Assembly: GCA_910579595.1 (NCBI GenBank)
Contig: CAJTVM010000022.1
Location: 1-33,773 of the forward strand
Length of the DNA: 33,773 bases
Direction: 5' to 3'
From: an uncultured Oscillospiraceae bacterium
GTDB taxonomy: Bacteria > Bacillota > Clostridia > Oscillospirales > Oscillospiraceae
A program made the translations under genes and the position numbers. This document shows positions 15,721 to 23,881 of the stretch, in pieces. Numbering within the stretch: the stretch's first letter is position 1; every line of letters starts with the position of its first letter. A model generated the notes under the pieces. The model was not told the origin of the DNA and did no database searches. It was given only the letters and a program-made list of their open reading frames with translations.

Positions 15721-15807
15721 TCAGAAGCCCCCGCGCCTGGAGGGTGTTTTTTTGGCGGGAGGGGTTAGTTGTTGCTAATATAAAGGACAGGAGAAGGGGT
15801 ATCGCCT

Positions 15808-17547
15808 ATGATGATCAACAAGCGGCTGATCGGCGCGGTCAGCGAGAGCAAGAAGTACGTCGCCGCCAACGTGGCCCTCCAATGGTGCTCCCTGGTGGCC
15901 AACATCGTCATGATGACGGCGGTGACCGGCTTGCTGGCAGCGCTGTACGAGGGGACGGCGGGACCGGAGCGGCTGTGGGGGACGGCGGCAGCGGCAGCCA
16001 TTGCCGTGGCGGTGCGGTTCGCCTGTACCGTGGAGGCTTCCCGAATGAGCTGGCTGTCCTCCAAGGCGGTGAAGCGCACCCTGCGGGAGCGGATCTACCG
16101 CAAACTCCTGCGCCTGGGCGCGTCCTACCGGGAACAGGCCGGCACCTCCGAGATTGTCCAGGTGGCGGTGGAGGGGGTGGATCAGCTGGAGACCTATTTT
16201 GGGGCCTACCTGCCCCAGTTCTTCTATGCCATGCTGGCCCCGCTGACCCTGTTCGTCTGTCTCAGCTTTGTCAGCCTGTCCGCCGCCCTGGTACTGCTGG
16301 CGTGCGTGCCCCTCATCCCCGTGTCCATCGCGGCGGTGCAGACCTGGGCCAAAAAGCTGCTGTCCAAATACTGGGGCCAGTACACCGCCCTGGGGGACAC
16401 CTTCCTGGAGAATTTGCAGGGCCTCACCACCCTGAAAATCTACCAGTCGGACGGGTTCAAGCAGGAGGAGATGAACCGGGAGGCGGAGAAGTTCCGCAAA
16501 ATCACCATGAAGGTGCTGACCATGCAGCTCAACTCCATCACCATCATGGACCTTATCGCCTACGGCGGCGCGGCGCTGGGGGCGGTGATGGCAGTGTCCC
16601 AGCTCCGGTCCGGGCGGGTGGAGCTGGCGGGCTGTCTGCTCATCATCCTGCTGTCGGCGGACTTCTTTCTGCCCATGCGGCAGCTGGGCTCCTTCTTCCA
16701 CATCGCCATGAACGGCATGGCGGCCAGCGATAAAATTTTCCGTCTGCTGGATCTGCCCGAGCCAGTCCAGGGTACGCAGTCTTTCCCGGCGGACTGCTCC
16801 ATCCGCTGCGAGGGCTTGCGCTTCTCCTACAAACCGAACCGGGAGGTACTCCACGGGGTAGAGCTGTCTTTCCCGGCGGGCGGCTTCACCGCCATTGTGG
16901 GCGAGTCCGGGTGTGGCAAGAGCACCGCCGCCGCCATCCTCATGGGCCGGAACAAGGGGTACGGCGGCTCGGTGGCCATCGGCGGCGTGGAGCTGTCCCA
17001 CATCGCGGAGGACAGCCTCATGGAACACATCACCTACGTCAGCCACCAGAGCTATATTTTCAAAGGCACCGTCCGGGATAATTTGCTGATGGGCAAACCG
17101 GATGCGGCCGACGACGCGCTGTGGGCGGCGCTGGAACAGGTGAAGCTGGCGGACTTTCTCCGGAGCGAGCGGGGGCTGGACACCCCACTGACGGAGCGGG
17201 GCGAGAACCTGTCCGGGGGCCAGCGCCAGCGGCTGGCCCTGGCCCGGGCGCTGCTCCACGACACCCCAGTGTATATCTTTGACGAGGCCACCTCCAATAT
17301 CGACTTGGAGAGCGAAAACGACATCATGGCACAGATCCACGCCCTGTCCAGGTCCAAAACCGTCATCCTGATCTCCCACCGCCTGACCAATGCGGCGGAG
17401 GCGGACCATATTTATGTCATGGAGCAGGGGACCGTGGCGGAACACGGGACACACGGGGAGCTTTTGGCAAAGGACGGGTACTACGCCAAGCTGTGGAACG
17501 CCCAGCAGAGCCTGGAGAACTACGGAAGGGAGGGCAAAAGCGCATGA
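15808..17547 (+). CDS. ABC exporter half-transporter, CydD-like
   Basis: A 579-residue fused permease-ATPase. The N-terminal part is a six-helix exporter domain. The ATPase has Walker A GESGCGKST at 365-373, signature LSGGQRQR from 468 and Walker B IFDEATS with Asp492 and catalytic Glu493. The segment around GAYLPQFFYAMLAPLTL resembles CydD-type subunits, which export thiols such as cysteine or glutathione in proteobacteria. In Clostridia such pairs are of unsettled substrate. The stop overlaps the next start as ATGA, so the product probably forms a heterodimer with that protein. AAGGGG lies 8 nt before the first ATG of an ATG-ATG pair. Very GC-rich. Confidence 0.87.
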   Translation: MMINKRLIGAVSESKKYVAANVALQWCSLVANIVMMTAVTGLLAALYEGTAGPERLWGTAAAAAIAVAVRFACTVEASRMSWLSSKAVKRTLRERIYRKLLRLGASYREQAGTSEIVQVAVEGVDQLETYFGAYLPQFFYAMLAPLTLFVCLSFVSLSAALVLLACVPLIPVSIAAVQTWAKKLLSKYWGQYTALGDTFLENLQGLTTLKIYQSDGFKQEEMNREAEKFRKITMKVLTMQLNSITIMDLIAYGGAALGAVMAVSQLRSGRVELAGCLLIILLSADFFLPMRQLGSFFHIAMNGMAASDKIFRLLDLPEPVQGTQSFPADCSIRCEGLRFSYKPNREVLHGVELSFPAGGFTAIVGESGCGKSTAAAILMGRNKGYGGSVAIGGVELSHIAEDSLMEHITYVSHQSYIFKGTVRDNLLMGKPDAADDALWAALEQVKLADFLRSERGLDTPLTERGENLSGGQRQRLALARALLHDTPVYIFDEATSNIDLESENDIMAQIHALSRSKTVILISHRLTNAAEADHIYVMEQGTVAEHGTHGELLAKDGYYAKLWNAQQSLENYGREGKSA

Positions 17548-19202
17548 GACGCAGAAGCGGATTCCAAGTAATGGCCCGGCTGATCGGGCTGGTGAAGCCA
17601 CTGGCTGGATTTATGGCCCTTGCCATCCTTATGGGGCTGGCGGGACATTTGTGCGCCGCGTTCATCACTATTTTCGGCGGCTATGCCGTCCTGTCCGTGC
17701 TGGGCTTCGGCGCGCCGCTGGGGCTGACGGCGCTGTTTGTCTGCATGGGGGCCTTTGCCCTGCTGCGGGGTATCCTGCGGTATGCCGAGCAGTCCTGCAA
17801 CCACTTCATCGCCTTCAAGCTGCTGGCCCTCATCCGGGACAGGGTGTTCCGGGCCCTGCGGCGGCTGTGCCCCGCCAAGCTGGAGGGCCGGGACCGGGGC
17901 GACCTCATCGCTGTCATCACCTCGGACATCGAGCTGCTGGAGGTGTTCTACGCCCACACCATCTCCCCCATCGCCATCGCGGCCCTGTTCACCGCCGCTT
18001 TGTGCGTCTTGATCGGCTCCTTCCACCCGGCGCTGGGCCTGTTGGCCCTGGCGGCCTACGTCACGGTGGGCGTCATCCTGCCGCTGGCCGTGTCCAAACT
18101 CAGCGGGGACAATGGGCAGAAATTCCGCACCAAATCCGGCGAGCTGAGCGCCTTTGTGCTGGACAGCCTGCGGGGGCTGCCGGAGATCATCCAGTTCGGC
18201 CAGGGCGAAAAACGCCTGGAGGAGATGGACGCCCGCACCAGTGCCCTGTCTGTGGATGAGGGGCGGATGAAGCGCACCGCCGGCCTGGGCATGGCCGCGG
18301 CCAACACGGTGATCCTGGCTTTTGACCTGGCCATGCTGCTGGCCTCGGCGGCGCTGTACCGGGCGGGGGCGGTGGACTTTGACGGAGCGCTCCTACCCGC
18401 CCTGGCCCTGATGAGTTCCTTCGGGCCCTGTGTGGCCCTGGCCAACCTGGGCAGCACCCTGCAAAGTACCTTCGCCGCCGGGAACCGGGTGCTGGACATC
18501 CTGGACGAATCCCCGGTGGTGGGGGAGGTGACGGGACGGGATCCGGTGGTCTTCTCCGGCGCGGAGACCGAGAACGTCAGCTTCTTCTACGGCGGCGAAA
18601 CCGTTCTGGACGGCATTTCCGTGGAGGTGCCGGAGCATGCCGTCGTGGGCATCGTGGGCCGGAGCGGCAGCGGCAAATCCACCCTGCTGAAGCTGTTCAT
18701 GCGGTTCTGGGCGGCGCAGGGGGGCGCGGTACGCCTGTCCGGGGTGGACGTGGGGCGGATCAACACCTCCAACCTGCGGGACATGGAGAGCTTCGTCACC
18801 CAGGACACCCACCTGTTCCACGACAGCATCAAAAACAACCTGCGCATCGCCAGGCTGGACGCCACCGATGAGGAGATCATCGCCGCCTGCAAAAAGGCGT
18901 CCGTCCACGATTTTATCATGGCCCTGCCCCAGGGCTACGACACCCCGGTGGGCGAGCTGGGGGACACCCTGTCCGGCGGGGAACGCCAGCGGCTGGGGCT
19001 GGCCCGGGCCTTCCTCCACGGCGGGCCGCTGATGCTGCTGGACGAACCCACCAGCAATCTGGACAGTCTCAACGAGGCGGTGATCCTCCGCTCCCTGGGG
19101 GAGGAACGGGAGGAGCGTACGGTGGTGCTGGTGTCCCACCGGCAGTCCACCATGCGTATCGCTGACCGGGTGTACAGCGTGGAGAACGGGAGGATGAGCT
19201 GA
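17544..19202 (+). CDS. ABC exporter half-transporter, CydC-like
   Basis: A 552-residue partner of the preceding protein. It has exporter-type membrane helices at the N-terminus, then Walker A GRSGSGKST at 372-380, LSGGERQR and Walker B MLLDEPTSNLD with catalytic Glu. Both partners keep complete nucleotide sites, so the heterodimer should have two active ATPase sites. The start at 17544 shares ATGA with the upstream stop, with GGGAGG at 17528-17533 before it. Substrate unknown; a thiol, haem-related compound or peptide are options from the CydDC likeness. Confidence 0.87.
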   Translation: MRRRSGFQVMARLIGLVKPLAGFMALAILMGLAGHLCAAFITIFGGYAVLSVLGFGAPLGLTALFVCMGAFALLRGILRYAEQSCNHFIAFKLLALIRDRVFRALRRLCPAKLEGRDRGDLIAVITSDIELLEVFYAHTISPIAIAALFTAALCVLIGSFHPALGLLALAAYVTVGVILPLAVSKLSGDNGQKFRTKSGELSAFVLDSLRGLPEIIQFGQGEKRLEEMDARTSALSVDEGRMKRTAGLGMAAANTVILAFDLAMLLASAALYRAGAVDFDGALLPALALMSSFGPCVALANLGSTLQSTFAAGNRVLDILDESPVVGEVTGRDPVVFSGAETENVSFFYGGETVLDGISVEVPEHAVVGIVGRSGSGKSTLLKLFMRFWAAQGGAVRLSGVDVGRINTSNLRDMESFVTQDTHLFHDSIKNNLRIARLDATDEEIIAACKKASVHDFIMALPQGYDTPVGELGDTLSGGERQRLGLARAFLHGGPLMLLDEPTSNLDSLNEAVILRSLGEEREERTVVLVSHRQSTMRIADRVYSVENGRMS

Positions 19203-19230
19203 GTTCCTTTTTCTCGAGAGAAAAAGGAAC
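19203..19230. repeat. Near-perfect intergenic palindrome
   Basis: A 12-bp perfect stem (19203-19214 with 19219-19230) and the tetraloop CGAG begin directly after the ABC stop codon. No T-tract follows. The stem is A/T-rich inside and GTTCC at the ends. It may protect or cleave mRNA between the exporter and DUF454 genes, or be one copy of a dispersed palindromic repeat. Confidence 0.55.
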
Positions 19231-19266
19231 CGAAAAGAAGGAAAAAAGACGATTGGAGTGTCGGGT

Positions 19267-19653
19267 ATGAACATCAAAAAAGTATGCTATATCGTGCTGG
19301 GCTGTATTGGCGTGGGCCTTGGGGCGCTGGGGGCAGTATTGCCCCTGCTGCCCGCGTTCCCCTTCCTGCTGCTGGCGGCCTTCTGCTTCGGCAGGAGCTC
19401 GGAAAAGCTCAATCACTGGTTCATCAACACGAAGCTCTACAAGGATAACCTGGAGAGCTATGTGAAGGGCCAGGGCATGACAAAAAAGACCAAGGTGCGG
19501 ATCATGATCACCGTCACCATCCTCATGTCCATCGGCTTTGCCATGATGCACGCCGTCCCCGCGGGGCGGGTCGTGCTGGGCTGCGTGTGGGTGTTCCACA
19601 TCGTGTATTTCTGCCTGGGTGTCAAGACCATCCCAGCCAAAGAGGCGGTATGA
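19267..19653 (+). CDS. DUF454 (YbaN-like) inner membrane protein
   Basis: A 128-residue membrane protein matching the DUF454 pattern: an N-terminal helix pair with GCIGVGLGALGAVLPLLPAF, the conserved CFGRSSEKLNHWFINTKLY segment, then GMTKKTKVRIM and two further hydrophobic helices. The family's function is unknown. GGAG at 19255-19258 is 8 nt before ATG 19267; the in-frame GTG at 19258 overlaps that site and is rejected. It lies 64 nt after the exporter genes and is probably cotranscribed, which suggests a role at the same membrane system. Confidence 0.85.
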   Translation: MNIKKVCYIVLGCIGVGLGALGAVLPLLPAFPFLLLAAFCFGRSSEKLNHWFINTKLYKDNLESYVKGQGMTKKTKVRIMITVTILMSIGFAMMHAVPAGRVVLGCVWVFHIVYFCLGVKTIPAKEAV

Positions 19654-19856
19654 TTTTCGATGCATCGTTTTTGCCGCTGTTGCGGAGTTCCGGGCCAATA
19701 CCCCCTTTCAGTCCGCCTATCAGCGCTTTCCCTTCCTGTGTCAGTTCCACAATCCTCCGGGGCAGCGTCTATTTTCTTCGTCATGGCCGAACGTCAGTAA
19801 AGCAAATCGTGAACTCTCTTTTCCAGCAAGGAAGTAACTGATCCGCTTACCGCCCC
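19654..19856. other. Unassigned gap before the terminator
   Basis: About 200 bp with no gene, promoter or repeat that can be supported. Short open frames exist on both strands but have no ribosome site or recognisable family. It could be decayed coding sequence. Confidence 0.3.
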
Positions 19857-19891
19857 CGCCAAAAAATGACAAAATTTCTTTGGCGTTTTTT
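19857..19891 (+). terminator. Terminator of the ABC-DUF454 operon
   Basis: A stem of CGCCAAA (19857-19863) with TTTGGCG (19879-19885) is followed by six T residues (19886-19891). The MITE-like element is inserted directly behind the T-tract. Confidence 0.65.
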
Positions 19892-19892
19892 A

Positions 19893-20054
19893 GAACCTGT
19901 ATTCACAACCTCAATTCACCGTTTGGCCGGGTCTATTCCCGCCATGCCGCGTAAAATTTTCTTGAACTAAACACAATGATTCCTGCGAAAATTTGCCCTG
20001 CCTGTCGGGAAAATCCCTCGGTCATCCGGCGGTTTCGGCTGTGAATACAGGTTC
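19893..20054. mobile_element. MITE-like element with 15-bp terminal inverted repeats
   Basis: GAACCTGTATTCACA (19893-19907) is repeated as its exact reverse complement at 20040-20054. The 162-bp element has no coding capacity. The flanks carry TTA on both sides (19890-19892 and 20055-20057), consistent with a 3-bp target duplication. It is probably mobilised in trans by a transposase encoded elsewhere. The IS family cannot be named from the ends alone. Confidence 0.7.
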
Positions 20055-20103
20055 TTACAAGTTTAAATTGGAGTTGACCGTTCGATATTCAGCAAATCCC
20101 ATG

Positions 20104-20150
20104 AAAAGATCCCCTCGCCCGGTGGTAAAGCGGGCGAGAGGATCTTTTTT
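20104..20150. terminator. Bidirectional terminator at the end of the sugar operon
   Basis: A 14-bp stem (20108-20121 with 20131-20144, one G-T pair) is flanked by AAAA on the left and TTTTTT on the right. It therefore has a T-tail on both strands. The kinase stop codon adjoins the hairpin. Confidence 0.85.
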
Positions 20151-21092
20151 CTATGTATTGTTTTGCAATTGAAGAATTTCTTCCCTAGACGGATAACTGC
20201 TGATTGTGCCGGATCTCTGTACACTGTACGATGCGAAGAGATTTGCCCATTGGCACGCTTCTCCCAATGTGTCGCCGGCAACTATGCGAGCGGCCATCGC
20301 GCCAAGGAATCCGTCGCCAGCGCCTGTTGTATCAGTGGGGTCGACCGCATATCCGTTTATGCGTGTGGGAATACCATTTTCGTCCAGCGAGAAAAAACCA
20401 TTTTCTCCCAGCGTGATTACGACTTGGCGGCAGCCATAGTTTCTCTGGAGAGCCAGCGCGTTTTCTTTCCAGTCCTCTGACAGATCCGCGCTCGCCAAGC
20501 GCAGCATATGTGCGGCTTCTACCTCATTCAATATTAGGATATCAATGCCATTCCAGAAGTCGGGCCGTTTGCTGGGAACGGGCGAGGGATTCAATATGAT
20601 TTTTATACCAAATTTTTTTGCCTCTTCCAGAACGATCCGTACGCTGTTTTCAGCCAGTTCATATCCTGTGACGCAGTATTTCGCGTTCTGGAACAGGCTG
20701 AGCGCATCATCTATTTGTTCTTTTGGAATGAACTGAGAGTCCCCTCCAGATAGGACGATCATGTTGTTTCCTTCATCGTCAATCAGCATACAGCCAAGCG
20801 CCTTGCGCGTTCCGGGCTGACAGACAACAAAGCGGTCGTTGATCTGTTCTAACTGAAGGATAGCTTTCCCGCGGTCAAACCAATCTCCGCCAGGAACGCT
20901 GGCGACGAGGGCCACGCTTGCGCCGGTCCGGCTGGCGGCGACAGCGGTATTGGTGCCTTTGCCGCAGTCGATGCCTCCGTTTGTGCCAATAGCTCGGATG
21001 GTTTCACCTGGCTTTGGCAGGTGATGAACCCGAATACCGCCGTCACTGACATTATGCGTATACGCTACAATGATTTCAGGTTGACTTTTCAT
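20151..21092 (-). CDS. PfkB-family sugar kinase (FrlD/ribokinase-like)
   Basis: A 313-residue kinase. The substrate-binding GGIDCGKGTNTA (39-50) and catalytic DTTGAGDGF (254-262, base Asp260) are typical of ribokinase-like enzymes. It should phosphorylate a sugar hydroxyl with ATP. It is the last gene of the ten-gene operon. In the Bacillus frl operon the kinase FrlD, which phosphorylates fructosamines for the SIS deglycase FrlB, has the same position behind the two permeases. AGAGGA lies about 9 nt before the ATG. The family is firm, the substrate is inferred to be a fructosamine or related sugar conjugate. Confidence 0.88.
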   Translation of the reverse strand: MKSQPEIIVAYTHNVSDGGIRVHHLPKPGETIRAIGTNGGIDCGKGTNTAVAASRTGASVALVASVPGGDWFDRGKAILQLEQINDRFVVCQPGTRKALGCMLIDDEGNNMIVLSGGDSQFIPKEQIDDALSLFQNAKYCVTGYELAENSVRIVLEEAKKFGIKIILNPSPVPSKRPDFWNGIDILILNEVEAAHMLRLASADLSEDWKENALALQRNYGCRQVVITLGENGFFSLDENGIPTRINGYAVDPTDTTGAGDGFLGAMAARIVAGDTLGEACQWANLFASYSVQRSGTISSYPSREEILQLQNNT

Positions 21093-21110
21093 ACCTCAGA
21101 GTCCTCTTGG

Positions 21111-22019
21111 TTATTTTAATGTAGGCAATTCCTTATATCTGTACGAAATGACGTGATTTGCGGTATCTGGATCGCAGTACAGCAAACAGTTTGGAACATA
21201 AGCGGGGAACAGGGTGACGGGGTACTCCGTGGTGGGGTCGCTAAACAAAGCGACGCGGACGATTGTTTGCTTCCAGGTGCCGGTAGTCACGACAAACACA
21301 GCTCGTTTTGCGGTCAGCATAGACTTCATGCCAATGGTGAAAGCGTTGGGTGGCAGGGCCTCAAAGCAGGAACCAAAGTCACGCTCGGCATAGGCGATGA
21401 TAGTATCCTCGCGTAATCTTACGATACGGGACTTGGATTGTGCGTATTCCTCCAGAGAGAAGCGGTGGTAGTAAGTGTTCGGATTCTCGTTAAAAGCAAC
21501 CAGCCCCTTACATCCCACACCGCCAACCACTGTGTCAATTCCGCCAAGTGCCTTGATCCGCTCATCAAACAGATCGGGCTGCAAGGGATCTGGAAAAAAA
21601 CGCTGTTCTTTAGGGACATTCAGTTCCGGTCTGATTCGATTATAGAGCAATTTGTTCATCTTGCCAAGACACGAAAAACGCAGATTACTCTCAGGGAAAA
21701 GGCGGAATTGCCAATCCAGCCATGTGTCCATGTGAAAAATATACACGTTTTTCAGATCCACATTTTCCGTGTTGACACGCTCCACAAACGCATCATACTG
21801 CCCGGCAGGGCCTCCCGGCAAAACCCAGCGGGTGGGCTTGCCAATAGAATTGTTTTGGATCACCTCGTCAACAAGGAGATCCGCGACCTCCCTGTCGATA
21901 GAGGATTTTTCCTGGCGGATGCGCAGATCCATCTTTCGAGCTGGATGACGCGCAAGCTCCTCCATGGGGATAGAGCACCATTTGTTAATCTCTTGCTTAG
22001 AAATTACATATTCGTTCAT
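21111..22019 (-). CDS. NagB-like glucosamine-6-phosphate isomerase homologue, altered active site
   Basis: A 302-residue NagB/RpiA-fold protein. The phosphate loop WVLPGGPAGQY (65-75) and FHMDTW (95-100) are recognisable, with Asp98 in the place of the NagB proton-shuttling Asp72. The NagB motif GVGNDGHIAFNE reads GVGCKGLVAFNE (167-178). Asp141 and His143, which open the pyranose ring in NagB, are thus replaced by Lys171 and Leu173, while Glu178 is kept. It may act on an open-chain substrate, be an isomerase without deaminase activity, or bind sugar phosphate as a regulator. AAGGAGG is 10 nt before the ATG. It sits between the permease and kinase genes. Confidence 0.8.
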   Translation of the reverse strand: MNEYVISKQEINKWCSIPMEELARHPARKMDLRIRQEKSSIDREVADLLVDEVIQNNSIGKPTRWVLPGGPAGQYDAFVERVNTENVDLKNVYIFHMDTWLDWQFRLFPESNLRFSCLGKMNKLLYNRIRPELNVPKEQRFFPDPLQPDLFDERIKALGGIDTVVGGVGCKGLVAFNENPNTYYHRFSLEEYAQSKSRIVRLREDTIIAYAERDFGSCFEALPPNAFTIGMKSMLTAKRAVFVVTTGTWKQTIVRVALFSDPTTEYPVTLFPAYVPNCLLYCDPDTANHVISYRYKELPTLK

Positions 22020-22045
22020 TCAGTTGCCGCCTCCTTTTTTGCAGA

Positions 22046-22873
22046 TTATCCCTTGACTCCGGACGCTGTCACGCCCTCAATCAAGTACTTCTGGAAGAAC
22101 ATATAAATCAGGAGGGGCGGCAGGGTGGCAATCAGCATAGCCGCGATCTTGACCCGGCTGTCAACCCAGTAATGGGGCGAGAGGATGTTCGCGATCACGA
22201 CACTGATGGGCCTGATCTTGTTGGCGGTGATGAGGGATGGCCACAGGTATTGCCCCCAAACCTTCATAAACATCAGCACAGCCACCGTCAATAAGCCATT
22301 CCGCATCAAGGGCAGGACGATTTTGAGATAGATGGTAAAATGACCCGCGCCATCAATCCGAGCTGATTCAATCAGATCCCGCGGCAGATTTTCTACGAAC
22401 TGCATCAAGATAAAAATAGAAAGAGGGGAGACCATCAACGGCAGGGAGATCCCCAGAAGGGTGTCCGCAAGCCCCATATTATACACCATCCGGTACAGCG
22501 GGATAATATACAGGATCTGAGGCAGCATCATGCTCACCATTACTAAGCCGAATAAAAACTTTTTCCCAGGAAACTGATAAAAGGTAAACTCATAAGCGGC
22601 TAAAGAACTGATGATGAGAATCCCAAGGACCGTGAAACCAGTGTACACCAAAGTGTCTATCGTCGCGGCGCCGATGTTGACTGTTTGAATGGCCTCAGTG
22701 ATCTTGGCAACGCCGTTGGAAAAGGAGGAAGGGAGGACAACGTTAACAAGGTTTTCGGTGTCTTTGGAGAAAGTGCCGCAGAAAAGGATCCAGATGGGAA
22801 ACAGGCATATGAGGCCCCATATACCGCACAAGGCGACCCACAGGATCTTTTCCCGTTTTTTCATACGTTTCAT
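22046..22873 (-). CDS. ABC sugar transporter permease, MalG type
   Basis: A 275-residue polytopic protein of the carbohydrate-uptake-1 family with about six membrane helices. The EAA loop, which docks the ATPase, is ESARIDGAGHFTIYLKIVLPL. No ATPase gene is in the operon, so a shared MsmK/UgpC-type ATPase from elsewhere is probably used, as is common for this family. It pairs with the MalF-type permease encoded 20 nt upstream. GGAGG lies about 12 nt before the ATG. Confidence 0.9.
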   Translation of the reverse strand: MKRMKKREKILWVALCGIWGLICLFPIWILFCGTFSKDTENLVNVVLPSSFSNGVAKITEAIQTVNIGAATIDTLVYTGFTVLGILIISSLAAYEFTFYQFPGKKFLFGLVMVSMMLPQILYIIPLYRMVYNMGLADTLLGISLPLMVSPLSIFILMQFVENLPRDLIESARIDGAGHFTIYLKIVLPLMRNGLLTVAVLMFMKVWGQYLWPSLITANKIRPISVVIANILSPHYWVDSRVKIAAMLIATLPPLLIYMFFQKYLIEGVTASGVKG

Positions 22874-22893
22874 AAAAAGCTGCCCCCTCCCGC

Positions 22894-23868
22894 TTAAACT
22901 TTTCTGCGGCGGAACCGAAACTGAATCAGGGTGATAAGCAGAATAATGCTCATCAGAACCACGCCTTCAGCTGCGGCACGGCCTAAACCGGATGGAGTGC
23001 CAAGGTACACGTTGCGCACCATTTCCATCACAGGGAACAGCATGACCTGCCCAGGGCCGCCAATGCTGTTATAATCTCCGGTTCCACTTAGGATCCAGGG
23101 GATATCATACACCTGCAGGGCGCTGATAAAGCCATAGGTGATGACCATGAACAAGATAGGTTCCAGCAACGGGACGGTGATATACCGCATTTTCTGCCAA
23201 GAGGAAGCGCCATCCAATTCTGCGGCTTCATACAGATCCGGAGGGATGTCCTTTGTCCCCGCGTTGATGATGACAAAGTTGAATCCGGTCGCATGCCACA
23301 CGTCAATCATAACGACCATGAGGATTGCGTATATAGCGGTATTTGCCCAGTCTACACCGGCGCCGATGCCGATGCTCGCGAAGAAATTGGAGACACGGCC
23401 GCTGCCGGGAGTCATAAACCATTGCCAGATGCCAACGCCGATGAACATTGGCAGGACATACGGCGCAAAAAACACACTGCGGAAAAAGCTGTATCCGCGT
23501 TTACCCAGTTGGTTAATGATCAGCGCAAGGAACAAAGCGATGGACATACCAATCAACAGGGTTGTTGGAACATAGAGGAATAGATTTTTTAGGGATGTTA
23601 GAAAGCGCTCTGATGAGACACCCTCACCGGAAAGGATAAACTGATAGTTTGTGAGCCCTGTAAAGTTGATTTCCCTGCGGCTGCTGACTGACCAGTCTGT
23701 GAAGCTCATGACTATGCCGTAAATAAACGGGTATAGCATGAATATAAAAAACAGCGCGAAGAAGGGCAGAAGCCCTATATAGCTATTCAGACATTCCAGC
23801 TTACGTGCGCTGGACAGCTTTTTTCCGGCCTTTTTCTGATTGTTTTTCATAGGCTCAGATTTCTCCAT
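22894..23868 (-). CDS. ABC sugar transporter permease, MalF type
   Basis: About 324 residues with a Lys-rich cytoplasmic N-terminus and six or more membrane helices. The EAA loop is EAAELDGASSWQKMRYITVPLL. It forms the translocation channel with the MalG-type partner. The start is uncertain: ATG 23868 follows the binding-protein stop by 13 nt but has no ribosome site, whereas ATG 23850 has GGAG 12 nt upstream. Frames further upstream would run into the binding-protein gene. The product corresponds by position to FrlN in the frl order. Confidence 0.87.
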   Translation of the reverse strand: MEKSEPMKNNQKKAGKKLSSARKLECLNSYIGLLPFFALFFIFMLYPFIYGIVMSFTDWSVSSRREINFTGLTNYQFILSGEGVSSERFLTSLKNLFLYVPTTLLIGMSIALFLALIINQLGKRGYSFFRSVFFAPYVLPMFIGVGIWQWFMTPGSGRVSNFFASIGIGAGVDWANTAIYAILMVVMIDVWHATGFNFVIINAGTKDIPPDLYEAAELDGASSWQKMRYITVPLLEPILFMVITYGFISALQVYDIPWILSGTGDYNSIGGPGQVMLFPVMEMVRNVYLGTPSGLGRAAAEGVVLMSIILLITLIQFRFRRRKV

Positions 23869-23881
23869 GTATCGGACGCGG

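Noticed and set aside
15775..17601. A minus-strand frame of about 600 codons opposite the first ABC exporter gene
   Set aside because: Shadow of high-GC codon bias; the plus-strand frame carries all ABC motifs.
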